From: Streptomyces griseorubiginosus
GTDB lineage: Bacteria; Actinomycetota; Actinomycetes; Streptomycetales; Streptomycetaceae
Direction: 5' to 3'
Length of the DNA: 64,000 nucleotides
Assembly: GCF_001514195.1 (NCBI RefSeq)
Contig: NZ_KQ948735.1
Span: 671,413 to 735,412 of the forward strand
This document shows positions 39,944-48,818 of the stretch, piece after piece. Made by a program: the position numbers and the translations under genes. The notes below the pieces were generated by a model. That model had not been told where the DNA came from. It did no database searches and saw nothing but the letters and a program-made list of their open reading frames with translations. Position 1 is the stretch's first letter. Every line of letters begins with the position of its first letter.

Positions 39944-41530
39944 TCAGGAAGCCGAACCGTCGAGGTCGAGGCGGATCACGGCGAGCGCCTCGGCGATCTC
40001 GACGGTCATCTCGTCCTCCGGGCCGAACACCATGCACATGTCCTGGTGGAGCGGTTCGAGAACCTGCCGCGCCTCGGCGGTCCGGCCCTGCGCGAGCAGC
40101 AGCATCCCGATGTTGTGCCGCAGCTCCACGGCTTCCTCGCTCACGTCGCTGTCGACGGCCCGCACGACGTTCAGCACACCCTGGAGCGCGGCCAGCGCGT
40201 CGGTGACCTGGCCGAGCTCGGCGCGGCACCGGGCCGCCTGGGCGCGGCAGGCGCGGGCCTGCTCGCCGGTGGGCCCGGCGATGCGGGCGTATGCGTCGGC
40301 GAGGGCGTCGAACTCGGGCAGGGCGGCCCGGTAGTCGCCACCGAGGAGGTGGATTGCCGCCCGCTGGCGGCGCAGCGCCAGAACCTGCTTGCTCTCGGAG
40401 CCGAGGGCGAGGGCGGCGGGTTCGATGACCTCGCCGAGCACCTCGGCTGCCTGCGCGAACCGCTCCTCCTCCAGCAGAGCGTCGGAATGCGCGTACGCCT
40501 CCTTGATGTCGTCGCGCAGCCGGGCGGGGACGGGTACCGGCGGAGCCCCCGGGAGGACGGCCGTCGGCGCCGGACCGCCGGGCGCCGGGGCCTGGGCGCG
40601 GGCGCGGGGCGCGAAGGGGTGACGGAACACGCCTGTCGGGTCGGGCGCGCCGGCCGGCCCGGCGTCCGCCGTGCCGGGCTCCTGGCCCGTCGGCGGGAGG
40701 AACGGCAGGAGCCGCGCGTACACCTCCTGCGTGTCGGCGGGCCGCGCCTCGGGCGCCTTGCGCAGCAGGTGCAGGACCAGCTCCTCCAGCGCCTCGGGGA
40801 CGTCGGGCCGCAGCTTTCGCAGCGGGGTGGGGCCGGCGTTGACGTGCTGGTACATCAGCAGGTACTCGCTCTCCGCCTCGAACACGAGCCGCCCACTGAG
40901 GAGTTCGTGCAGCACACAGCCGAGCGCGTACAGGTCGGTCTGCGGGGTGATGCGTCCGCCGCGGACCTGCTCGGGCGACATGTACTGGTGAGTGCCGATG
41001 GGGCTACCGGTGGCGGTCAGCTTGGTGACGTCGGTCCGCAGCATCGCCGCGATACCGAAGTCGAGGACCTTCACTGTGCCGTCGCGGGCGACGAGGATAT
41101 TGCCCGGCTTGAGATCGCGGTGGATCACCGGCACGTCGTGCGCGTACGACAGCACGGTCGTGACCTGCGCGGCGACGGCGGCTGCCCAGCTGACCGGCAG
41201 TGGCCGGTCGGGGTCGAGGTAGGCGGACAGCGGTACGCCGTCGACCAGCTCCATCACGAGGAACAGCCGCTCGTACGACGCGTCGAGCACCGCGTCGTAC
41301 ACCTGCGGCACGCCGGGGTGTTGGATACGCGCGGTGATACGGGCCTCGCGACGGAAGCGCTTGGCGAACTCCTCGGCCAGCTGCGGGGAGGTGACCGCCG
41401 CCTGCCGGATGAGCTTCACGGCGACGGGCCGGTCGAGGACGGCGTCGTAGCCGCGCCACACGTCGCCCATGCCGCCGTGGCTGAGCTCCTCCAGGAGTTC
41501 GTAACGGTCGGAGATCGCCTCCTGCGGCAC
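39944..41530 (-). CDS. Ser/Thr protein kinase with TPR-like tail
   Basis: 528 residues, GTG 41530. Hanks-type kinase in 1-270: HGGMGDVWRGYD loop, AVKLIR lysine, VIHRDLKPGNILV catalytic loop, VLDFGIA, and SPEQ in the activation region. A Pro/Ala linker (~275-340) leads to a helical tail with TPR-like repeats (ALLEEERFAQAAEVLGEVIE, ALADAYARIAGPTGEQARA, LLAQGRTAEARQVLEPL). No transmembrane helix, so cytoplasmic. The linked small genes and divergent GntR regulator form a module. Substrates unknown. Confidence 0.9.
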   Translation of the reverse strand: MPQEAISDRYELLEELSHGGMGDVWRGYDAVLDRPVAVKLIRQAAVTSPQLAEEFAKRFRREARITARIQHPGVPQVYDAVLDASYERLFLVMELVDGVPLSAYLDPDRPLPVSWAAAVAAQVTTVLSYAHDVPVIHRDLKPGNILVARDGTVKVLDFGIAAMLRTDVTKLTATGSPIGTHQYMSPEQVRGGRITPQTDLYALGCVLHELLSGRLVFEAESEYLLMYQHVNAGPTPLRKLRPDVPEALEELVLHLLRKAPEARPADTQEVYARLLPFLPPTGQEPGTADAGPAGAPDPTGVFRHPFAPRARAQAPAPGGPAPTAVLPGAPPVPVPARLRDDIKEAYAHSDALLEEERFAQAAEVLGEVIEPAALALGSESKQVLALRRQRAAIHLLGGDYRAALPEFDALADAYARIAGPTGEQARACRAQAARCRAELGQVTDALAALQGVLNVVRAVDSDVSEEAVELRHNIGMLLLAQGRTAEARQVLEPLHQDMCMVFGPEDEMTVEIAEALAVIRLDLDGSAS

Positions 41531-41780
41531 CTTGCCCCCGGTGTGCGTGATGAACAGTCACGGTCAGGGGTCAAGTGTGACCGCTGCGTCAGGATGTCGT
41601 CCAGCGTCCGCGGTGCGATATGTGTATGGGCCGGCGGTGGGCGAAGGGCAGGAGGGTGCGGCGGCCGGCCTCCGGCCGCAAGAACAGTCCCGTGCTGCGG
41701 TCGGTGGATGGTGGGTGCCCAGGAGGAACCCCGGGCACCCACGGCACGACCGGCCCTGCGGCCGAATTGCCTCTACGTCG

Positions 41781-42044
41781 TCACTCCCTGTCCGCCGCCA
41801 TGATGCCGACGCATTCTTCGAGCGCGGCGTACAACGGCGTTACGAAGGCGGCGAGTTCGGCGTCCGACGCCTTCCCCACCTCCAGTACGGCGCCGACGAC
41901 CGTCACCAGGACAGCGGCGGCCTTCAGCGCGTGCGCGTCGGCCAACTCCTCAAGACGGCCGCCGGGGTGCGTGACCGCCAGGGCCTCCTTGCCGGTGGCC
42001 GGGTCGAGGCCGAGACTGCGCAGACGCGGCGTACTCGTGCTCAT
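41781..42044 (-). CDS. small helical protein of the kinase/GntR module
   Basis: About 87 residues from ATG 42044 (MSTSTPRLRSLGL), with GGGAGG upstream and ATGA overlap with the preceding gene's stop. Helical: ALKAAAVLVTVVGAVLEVGK, SDAELAAFVTPLYAALEECVGIM. The hydrophobic stretch might be a membrane helix but is more likely a packed helix. No recognised family. Coupled to 42041-42355 and 250 bases upstream of the kinase gene on the same strand. Confidence 0.65.
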   Translation of the reverse strand: MSTSTPRLRSLGLDPATGKEALAVTHPGGRLEELADAHALKAAAVLVTVVGAVLEVGKASDAELAAFVTPLYAALEECVGIMAADRE

Positions 42045-42355
42045 GCGGCGGCCTCCCACGGAACCGGAACGTAGTCCTGCCCCAGCGTCGCCAGGACCGC
42101 CGCCCTGCGCCGCTCGCGCTGAAGGCGGCGCCGGTCATGTTCGTCCCGCTCGCGCTCCCATTCGACGACGTACGGGCGGACCAGTGGCATGCCGTCGGCG
42201 GTGATGACGTCCGCCGGGTGCGGACACGTGATCACGAGCGGGGGTTCCGGGGCGGGCGGGCAGGAGATGGGGGGCAGTGGCGGCGGCGCTGCGGCGCGAT
42301 GGGTACCCCGGGCGGGCAGGAACAGGGCCAGAATCGCGGCCAGTAGGCTGCGCAT
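42041..42355 (-). CDS. small membrane-anchored protein of the kinase/GntR module
   Basis: About 104 residues from ATG 42355 (GGGAG upstream). An N-terminal hydrophobic helix (MRSLLAAILALFLPARG) is followed by a Pro-rich segment and a charged end with ERERDEHDRRRLQRERRRAA. CPPAPEPPLVITCPHP includes two cysteines. A longer start at 42433 is open. Function unknown; overlaps the next gene by ATGA. Confidence 0.6.
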   Translation of the reverse strand: MRSLLAAILALFLPARGTHRAAAPPPLPPISCPPAPEPPLVITCPHPADVITADGMPLVRPYVVEWERERDEHDRRRLQRERRRAAVLATLGQDYVPVPWEAAA

Positions 42356-42434
42356 AGGTCGACTCCCAATCAGTCGGCTCAGCCCCGGCATGGAAGCTCT
42401 CACCCTTCCAGCCGGGGCGTTTCTTTGGGTCATG

Positions 42435-42469
42435 GTATCGCCTTGTATCGATTCGTCGCGAGACGTATC
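42435..42469. promoter_or_regulatory. helically phased GTATC repeats, GntR operator candidate
   Basis: GTATC occurs at 42435, 42445 and 42465, 10 and 20 bases apart and so on one face of the helix, in the divergent gap between the small membrane protein and the GntR gene. Confidence 0.4.
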
Positions 42470-42510
42470 TCAAAGAGCGTGCATCAGTCGGCTTGCCTAG
42501 CGTCAAGTCC

Positions 42511-42783
42511 ATGAACCCTGATGCTGAGATCGACCATGGCGCGCCGCTGACCCCGTACCGGCAACTGGCCGAGATCCTGCGTGGGCAGATTCAGCGCGGT
42601 GACTGGCAGCCCGGGCGGATGCTGCCGAGTGAGGCTCAGCTTGTGCAGCGTTACGGGATCGCGCGTACAACCGTGCGGCGAGGGCTCGGCCTGCTGGCCG
42701 ACGAAGGCTGGGTGTACGCCGTGCCCCAGCGGGGGTGGTTTGTCACCGACCCCCTGCCGCCCTCCCCTGAGACCCCGGCCTAG
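42511..42783 (+). CDS. GntR-family winged-helix regulator (minimal)
   Basis: 90 residues from ATG 42511. Only the GntR DNA-binding domain is present: LTPYRQLAEILRGQIQRGDWQPG, LPSEAQLVQRYGIARTTVRRGLGLL and the wing GWVYAVPQRGWFV. No effector domain. Such stand-alone GntR proteins are common in Streptomyces integrative elements and kinase modules. Probably controls its own gene and the divergent small genes. Confidence 0.85.
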   Translation: MNPDAEIDHGAPLTPYRQLAEILRGQIQRGDWQPGRMLPSEAQLVQRYGIARTTVRRGLGLLADEGWVYAVPQRGWFVTDPLPPSPETPA

Positions 42784-42934
42784 CCCGAGCCGCAGCCACC
42801 CAGCTGAGCCGTACGTTTGTAACGCCCATGGGTGTCCAGTCGTACAGGCAGCTGGGCACCCACATCTTGCGCGAGCGGCAGAGACTTGAGGGAGTAGTCG
42901 GGCTGCGCACGTGGCAGAAGGACGGCGCCCCACC

Positions 42935-44191
42935 TCAGCCTTCCCTGTCGCGTGTCTCATCGTCCCCGCTCCGACGGCGCGCCAGCTCGGTGATCCCGCT
43001 GGAGATCTTGCCCTTTACCGAGCTGGCCCGATCCAGGGTCTCGTTGCCGAGATTCTTGGCGGCATTCACGCCCTTCGCTCCGGTCACGAGCGCCTTGTCT
43101 CTCGCCTCCGCGGCCGCATCTATCCATCGCTTCGCATCCGATGACTGGCGGCCGGTCTCAATCCCGAGCCGCCCATGGAAGTCAGAGATGCCGGCCGCGA
43201 CATGGTTGCTCGCGTGGACCACAGCCGGGGACTTGGTCGGGTGCAGAAGCACCTTCGCGTTGGCTGTGTCAGCAGCCGCATTCATCCGGGCCACCAGACG
43301 CTCGGTGCTCCGCGCAATGAGAACCAGCCGGTTCTGTCGGGCAGCCCGAAGCCCGAGGCGATGCCGGTCCAGCTCCTCCGGAGCCGCGTCCAGCACTCGG
43401 TCGAGTTCGAGTACGGCGATCGCGTCCTGCAGTTGGAAACAACGGGCCAGAACAGCGAGCCACTCCTGAGCCTGGGCCTCTGCTTCAGCGGCCGCAGTCG
43501 CGAGATCGCCGATCTTGGACTTGCTCTTGCGCTCCACCTTCTCCGCGAGTGCGTCGAGCTGACGCAACGCGTACGCCTGGGTGTCTGCGATCGTTGCTGG
43601 TGCGGCCTGCACCTTCGACCACGTGACCTCGGAGACCCGGCCCACCTGCTCTCGGATGGTCATGGTCTCCTCGATCACGAGGTCCACTCCGATCATGCGG
43701 GCCACCACACCGTCTTTCTGGGCGCGGAGCACGTCGTCGACCTTCTCGTCGATCGTGGCGAGATAGTCGGTGATCTCGTCCATGGTCTGCTGCATCGCGA
43801 GCTGCGCCATGACCCCGGCGGCACCGGCCAACCGCGCCGGGTTGGTCAGAAAGGAGCCGGCCCCCTTCTCGATCTGGAGCCATGACCTGATCGATCCAGG
43901 TTTGCCCAGCATCACGTGGCTGACGCCCGGCGTCTTGCTTTCCATCAGCCCGAACTTCTTGACGCGCTGCGCGGACTCCTGGGTCAGTTTCACCCAGCGA
44001 CCGGAGTTGGCGGCGATCTCTGAACCCGCCTGCGCTGCTGCGGCCCCGGTGCCCAAGGCCGACTTGAGCCGTTGCAGTCCGAGGTCCTTCGACGACAGCC
44101 CCTCCGACGCCAGGAAGCGTTCGACATCTGTCGCATTCCCGATGACCGCCAGCCCATCACCGTCACAGATCAGCTCGATCTCATTGTCCAT
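42935..44191 (-). CDS. uncharacterised coiled-coil protein trailing hsdR
   Basis: 418 residues from ATG 44191, with CAGGAG upstream. N-terminus MDNEIELICDGDGLAVIGNA; then long helical regions (AMQQTMDEITDYLATIDEKVDDVLRAQ in pieces, ALRQLDALAEKVERKSKSK, AAAEAEAQAQEWLAVLARCF), a central Ala-rich patch and a basic C-terminus. No transmembrane segment or catalytic motif is obvious. It follows hsdR by ~130 bases on the same strand and may be the last gene of the type I operon; an accessory or effector role is speculation. Confidence 0.7.
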   Translation of the reverse strand: MDNEIELICDGDGLAVIGNATDVERFLASEGLSSKDLGLQRLKSALGTGAAAAQAGSEIAANSGRWVKLTQESAQRVKKFGLMESKTPGVSHVMLGKPGSIRSWLQIEKGAGSFLTNPARLAGAAGVMAQLAMQQTMDEITDYLATIDEKVDDVLRAQKDGVVARMIGVDLVIEETMTIREQVGRVSEVTWSKVQAAPATIADTQAYALRQLDALAEKVERKSKSKIGDLATAAAEAEAQAQEWLAVLARCFQLQDAIAVLELDRVLDAAPEELDRHRLGLRAARQNRLVLIARSTERLVARMNAAADTANAKVLLHPTKSPAVVHASNHVAAGISDFHGRLGIETGRQSSDAKRWIDAAAEARDKALVTGAKGVNAAKNLGNETLDRASSVKGKISSGITELARRRSGDDETRDREG

Positions 44192-44322
44192 CGCCCGCTC
44201 CTGAAGTGACTTTTCGCAGTTGAGAAGTAGTGGGGTGCGCACGGCGATCGCCGGGTCAGTCAGAGGCCGGTGTCTTCCTCCGAAGGACGCCCCGGCCGGC
44301 ATGTCCGGCCAGGGCGTACGCA

Positions 44323-47300
44323 TCAGACGTCGTCGTCCAGCCCCTCCTCGCGGCGGATCATCCGCCAGGCCGCCTTGCGGGCGCTGCGGTCCAGGCTGGA
44401 CTTGAAGCTGTTGTCCGGGCCGAAGTACTGGCGGCCCATGCCCGCGATGGTGTCGATGTGGTCGGCCATCTTGTCCGCGAAGACGTTGTCGAAGACGAGG
44501 CCGAAGTTCTCCTCGTCGTTGACGACGGCAGCCGCCCGCACCTTCGGGTCGGCCTTGGCCTCCTCGAACGGGCGGATGACGTCCTGCTCGGTGAACTCGG
44601 TGCCGAACCGTTCGTTGAACTTCTCGATCAACTCGGAGAGCAGCGACTTCTCCGCTTCCTTCGCGCCGCCCGACCCGTCGCCGAAGCCCGGCATAGTCGC
44701 CGGCCCCTCAGGGGTCAGGGAGACGTCGTACTCGCCGGTCTTCTCCACCCGTAGATGGCTGAGGTCGACCTCGCCTATGTCCACCCCGCCGTCCGCGCGG
44801 CGCGGCAGCCGATTGAGGAGGTAACGGCCGTAGAGGTGCAGCCGTTCCAGCTCGGCGTCCCGGTAGGGGACGATCTGCGCGAGGAAGCCGTACTTCCTGA
44901 CGTAGTCGTTGAGGTCGGCGCGGAAGCCTTCCGCCGTCTCTTGGTCGTCCTCGTCCTCGCTCTCGAGCAGAGCGGTGAAGCGGGCGACGGCGGGGGAGAG
45001 CAGCCGGTAGAGCTCGGCGTGCAGCTTCTCCCACTTGGACTGTGAGCCTGCCGCCTTCTCCTTGGCGGCGAAGTACGCGGCGGCGAACTCGTCCATCTCC
45101 TGCCCGGACAGGATTGCCGCCTGCATGACCCGGCTCTGCGCGGTGTAGAGCAGGTTGGGGTCGGAGGGGAGGGTGTTCGCCTCCTCGAAGTACGGGCGGA
45201 AGGACTCCTGTATGTCCTCGGCGTCGTTGACGAAGTCGAGGACCGCCAGGTCGGCCTGGGTCTTGCGCTCGGCGGTGCGGTTGAGCCGGGACAGGGTCTG
45301 GACGGCGGAGATGCCGGTCAGCGTCTTGTTGACGTACATCGTCGTGAGGAGCGGCTGGTCGAAGCCGGTCTGGTACTTCTCCGCCACGACCAGGATCTTG
45401 TACTCGCGCTGGCCCGGACCGCCAGCTCGGGCGGCCTTGTCGTCGGCGCGCGTGTACGCGAACGCCTTCGGCAGCGCGCTCTCCGACAGCCCGCCGTTCT
45501 CCTTAGGCTCGGTGGTCTCCTCGCCGTCGATGGTGAGCGATCCGGAGAAGGCTACGAGGACACCCAGGTCGGGGTACTTGGTGTCGTAGTCCCGGTCCTT
45601 GATGTAGCTCTTGATGGCGCGTGCCATCTGTACGGCGGACTGCCGCGAGGCCGTCACCACCATCGACTTGGCCCGCCCGCCGAGACGGCCCCGGCTGTGC
45701 GCCACGAAGTGCTCCACGATCACCTGGGCGTGCTGGGCGACCGTCGAGTCATGGGTCAGCGCGTACCGGGCGAGCAGGCTGTTCGCCTTCGACGGGTCGA
45801 CCTCCCGCTCTTCGGGGTTTTGGTTCACCAGCTTCCAGTACGTGTTGTACGTGACGTAGTTGCGCAGCGGGTCGAGGATGAAGCCCTCCTCGATCGCCTG
45901 GCGCATGGAGTACGTGTGGAAGGGCCGGTAGGTCGCCTTGCCGTCGATGTCCTGGAGCGTGCCGAAGAGTTCGAGGGTCTTGGCCTTCGGCGTGGCGGTG
46001 AACGCGAAGTAGGAGAGGTTCGCGGCGCGGGAACGCTGCTCGGCCCGCTTCTTGAGCTGTTCGTCGAGGGTGGCGCCTTCGGCCTTGACCGTGGTCGCGC
46101 CCGCGTCGTCCGAGTCGGAGTCCAGGCCGAGGTCGCGCAGGGCGGACCGTACGGCGGTGGCGGCGTCGCCGGACTGCGAGGAGTGCGCCTCGTCCACGAT
46201 GATCGCGAAGTGGCTGCCCTGAATCTCGGTGGGGTTGCGCTGGAGGTAGTCGAGCAGCGCCGGGAAGGAGTGCAGGGTGACCGTGACGATCTTCCCGGTG
46301 TCGCGGGAGAGGGCCTTGGCGAGCTGCTCGCCCTTCGCCCCGTGCTTCTCGTCGATCTTCACGACGAGGCCTGCGGTCTGCTCGAAACTGCCGATCGTTT
46401 CCCGGAGTTGGGCGTCCAGGTTGCGGCGGTCGGTGATGACGATGACCTTGTCGAAGACCGGCACGCCCGGCTTGAGACCCTTGGCGACGGCCTCGGGGTC
46501 GAGTTCGCGCGGATCGATGGGGGTGTGCAGGTCGCTGAGGCGGTGCGCGAGCCAGCCGATGGTGTTCGACTTGCCCGAGCCGGCCGAGGCCATGACCAGG
46601 TAGTCGTGTCCTGCACTGTGGGTGGCGGCGTGCATGGTGAGCTTCTTGACCACGTCCCACTGGTGGAACCTGGGGAAGATCATCGCTTTGGTGGTGCCGC
46701 CGCCGGGCGTCTTGCTTTTGTGTAGGTGCACGAACCGCTGGAGCAGGTCCAGCCAGTTGTCCGGCTGCCAGACCTGCTCCCAGAGGTAGGAGGTCGCGTA
46801 TGTGCCGTAGGCAGTCGGAGCCGGGTTGCCCGCGCCGCCCGGCTGACCGGGGCCATTGGAGCCGGTGTTGAACGGGAGGAAGCGGGTGTTCTTGCCCTTG
46901 AGCTGGGTGGCGACGAAGACCAGGTCCGGGTCGACGGCGAAGTTCGCGACGACGCGACGCGTGAAGATCAGCTCGGTGGGGTCGCGGTCCGTGCGGTACT
47001 GCTCCTTGGCCTGCTCCACCCCCTGCTTGGTGAGCGGGTTCTTCAACTCGGCCGTGGCGACGGGGATTCCGTTGAGCAAGAGGGCGAGGTCGAGCCGGTT
47101 GCCCCAGTCGGCCTGCTTCGTCGCGTATTCGAATTCGCGGACGACGGTGAGGCGGTTGGCCCGGTACCCGTCGAGCACGGAGTCGTGGGCGACGAGGTTC
47201 GGCTTGAAGTAGGCGACGCGGAGCAGGACGCCTCGGTCCTTGACGCCGTTACGGAGGACGTCGAGGGGGCCGTTGGTGGCGATGGCCTGGTCGAGGCGCC

Positions 47301-47520
47301 CGGCGAACCCGCGCTGAGCCTCGTTCGGGTCACCGCCGTAGAGGGTGAGCAGCTCGCTCCACTCGTCGGGCTGGGTCGCCCCGATGAAGGTGAACAACTC
47401 GTTGGTGTCCAGACCGAGATCGGCCCGGTAGTCCTGCGGCCGCGCCTCGCGCCAGCCGCGCTCGACCATGGCGGCAACGATGGCGTCACCGAAGGCGGAC
47501 TCCGTGTGGATGGGGCTCAT
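44323..47520 (-). CDS. hsdR: type I restriction enzyme, R (motor/nuclease) subunit
   Basis: 1065 residues. N-terminal PD-(D/E)XK nuclease: NRLDLALLLNGIPVATAELKNP (Asp, Glu156-x-Lys). Superfamily 2 motor: Walker A ASAGSGKSNT (~310-319), ITDRRNLDAQL, DEAH-type VDEAHSSQSG (~441), FTATPKAKT, and C-terminal motifs including YQTGFDQPLLTTMY and LSRLNR. Cuts unmethylated DNA far from its site after ATP-driven translocation. Two bases separate it from hsdS. Confidence 0.95.
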   Translation of the reverse strand: MSPIHTESAFGDAIVAAMVERGWREARPQDYRADLGLDTNELFTFIGATQPDEWSELLTLYGGDPNEAQRGFAGRLDQAIATNGPLDVLRNGVKDRGVLLRVAYFKPNLVAHDSVLDGYRANRLTVVREFEYATKQADWGNRLDLALLLNGIPVATAELKNPLTKQGVEQAKEQYRTDRDPTELIFTRRVVANFAVDPDLVFVATQLKGKNTRFLPFNTGSNGPGQPGGAGNPAPTAYGTYATSYLWEQVWQPDNWLDLLQRFVHLHKSKTPGGGTTKAMIFPRFHQWDVVKKLTMHAATHSAGHDYLVMASAGSGKSNTIGWLAHRLSDLHTPIDPRELDPEAVAKGLKPGVPVFDKVIVITDRRNLDAQLRETIGSFEQTAGLVVKIDEKHGAKGEQLAKALSRDTGKIVTVTLHSFPALLDYLQRNPTEIQGSHFAIIVDEAHSSQSGDAATAVRSALRDLGLDSDSDDAGATTVKAEGATLDEQLKKRAEQRSRAANLSYFAFTATPKAKTLELFGTLQDIDGKATYRPFHTYSMRQAIEEGFILDPLRNYVTYNTYWKLVNQNPEEREVDPSKANSLLARYALTHDSTVAQHAQVIVEHFVAHSRGRLGGRAKSMVVTASRQSAVQMARAIKSYIKDRDYDTKYPDLGVLVAFSGSLTIDGEETTEPKENGGLSESALPKAFAYTRADDKAARAGGPGQREYKILVVAEKYQTGFDQPLLTTMYVNKTLTGISAVQTLSRLNRTAERKTQADLAVLDFVNDAEDIQESFRPYFEEANTLPSDPNLLYTAQSRVMQAAILSGQEMDEFAAAYFAAKEKAAGSQSKWEKLHAELYRLLSPAVARFTALLESEDEDDQETAEGFRADLNDYVRKYGFLAQIVPYRDAELERLHLYGRYLLNRLPRRADGGVDIGEVDLSHLRVEKTGEYDVSLTPEGPATMPGFGDGSGGAKEAEKSLLSELIEKFNERFGTEFTEQDVIRPFEEAKADPKVRAAAVVNDEENFGLVFDNVFADKMADHIDTIAGMGRQYFGPDNSFKSSLDRSARKAAWRMIRREEGLDDDV

Positions 47521-47522
47521 GG

Positions 47523-48818
47523 CTACGCGGTGACTCCGTCCGTTACGTTGCGCCCGCTGGCAGTGGAGACGTCGAACTGCCCGGTTACAGCGGCGGTGAT
47601 CAGAGCTTGGCGGCGTTCGGCAAGTAGTTCCAGCAACTGCTCTGCTCGATGCTGCAGATTTCGCGACTTCGCCAGCTGTGAGTCTAGGATCGCCAGCGTC
47701 GAATCCTGCCTCTCCCTGTCAACGAGAGGGACGAGTAGATTCCCGTACTTCTCTGCATTGACGTTCTGAATTGTAGCCTGGATGGCGCCTTCGTTAACTT
47801 GTTGCCAGTACGCGGCGGTTTGGCAGAAATACCAAATTAGGCGAGGCAGGGTGAGATTTCTGTTTACGCGCGCCCTGATCAAATAGCCTGCATGTGCAGC
47901 CGGGCCATACTGTGACTCGTAGACGAAGCTCTTCCCTACAGTAGCCCCACTGCGCACGAAGAGCAGATCTCCGTCACTCAACATGTAGTTGCGAGCAGCA
48001 TCGAGCGGCAGCGAAGCGAACGTCTCGTCGCGTAGCGTACCGTCGTTAGCAATGTCCGTCGTCCGAATATATCGAGGCCAGTCGCGCCGATCATGTTCAG
48101 TTGACTCATTTGCGCCGTACGACATTGGTGCGGTCAACATGCGCTTCAGGCGCACACTTCTAGAAGAGGCATTGGACAGCGTCAACTCAATGACCACTCC
48201 TGCGCGCTCTTTCAGGCGTTCAATCAGGAGAACCTGAGTTTTGGCCATGTCGTCCAGTCGCGAGGTCTCTGCGTCGAGGAAGTCGGTGATGCGGCGCTGC
48301 TCTCCCAGAGGTGGGAGTGGCAGAGGAAAGCTCTGGATCTTGTTGCTATTGGTGGAAGCCAGGTTCGTGGTTCTCGTGCCTGTGCTCTCGAAGTAGTGGC
48401 GTCCGTAATGTGACTGGGTCAAGTAGGCGAGAAACCGGCCGTTGAGGCGCTGTGGAAGGGGGCGAATTGCGAAAACGTGGTTCTGGTGCAGGCACCCTTC
48501 AAGTTCGCCCTGCCAGACCGTCCCACGGCCCAGCTTGTCCAAGTCCCCCCCTTCGGTCATCAGGACGTCGCCGGGGCGAAGTGTGCTGCGACGCGCCACG
48601 CTTCGTGGCACGGTGATCTCCGTGACCGATTCGAGGCTGAGGCTTCCCGCTTGGACGTTGGCGACACGCAAGTAGGGTCGTGTGACGACGTCGCCTGTAA
48701 CGTCTCGTTTCGCGTCGACGGTCAGCCCGTTCTGCAGGCGGGCGACATAGCCGAGGCGCACCAATTCGTAGGTGTCGGGGAGCCTGAGAGTACGCGTGTC
48801 GAAGACTGAGGTGTTCAA
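47523..48818 (-). CDS. hsdS: type I specificity subunit
   Basis: 431 residues from a TTG at 48818 that overlaps the hsdM stop (TTGA); upstream frame is an hsdM shadow. Two target-recognition domains, each ended by a conserved helix: PLPPLGEQRRITDFLDAETSRLDD (in part) at ~175-200 and VPLVDRERQDSTLAILDSQL near the end. The domains are clearly lower in GC than the conserved helices and flanking genes, as expected for exchanged recognition domains. Sets the bipartite DNA target of HsdM and HsdR. Confidence 0.92.
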   Translation of the reverse strand: MNTSVFDTRTLRLPDTYELVRLGYVARLQNGLTVDAKRDVTGDVVTRPYLRVANVQAGSLSLESVTEITVPRSVARRSTLRPGDVLMTEGGDLDKLGRGTVWQGELEGCLHQNHVFAIRPLPQRLNGRFLAYLTQSHYGRHYFESTGTRTTNLASTNSNKIQSFPLPLPPLGEQRRITDFLDAETSRLDDMAKTQVLLIERLKERAGVVIELTLSNASSRSVRLKRMLTAPMSYGANESTEHDRRDWPRYIRTTDIANDGTLRDETFASLPLDAARNYMLSDGDLLFVRSGATVGKSFVYESQYGPAAHAGYLIRARVNRNLTLPRLIWYFCQTAAYWQQVNEGAIQATIQNVNAEKYGNLLVPLVDRERQDSTLAILDSQLAKSRNLQHRAEQLLELLAERRQALITAAVTGQFDVSTASGRNVTDGVTA

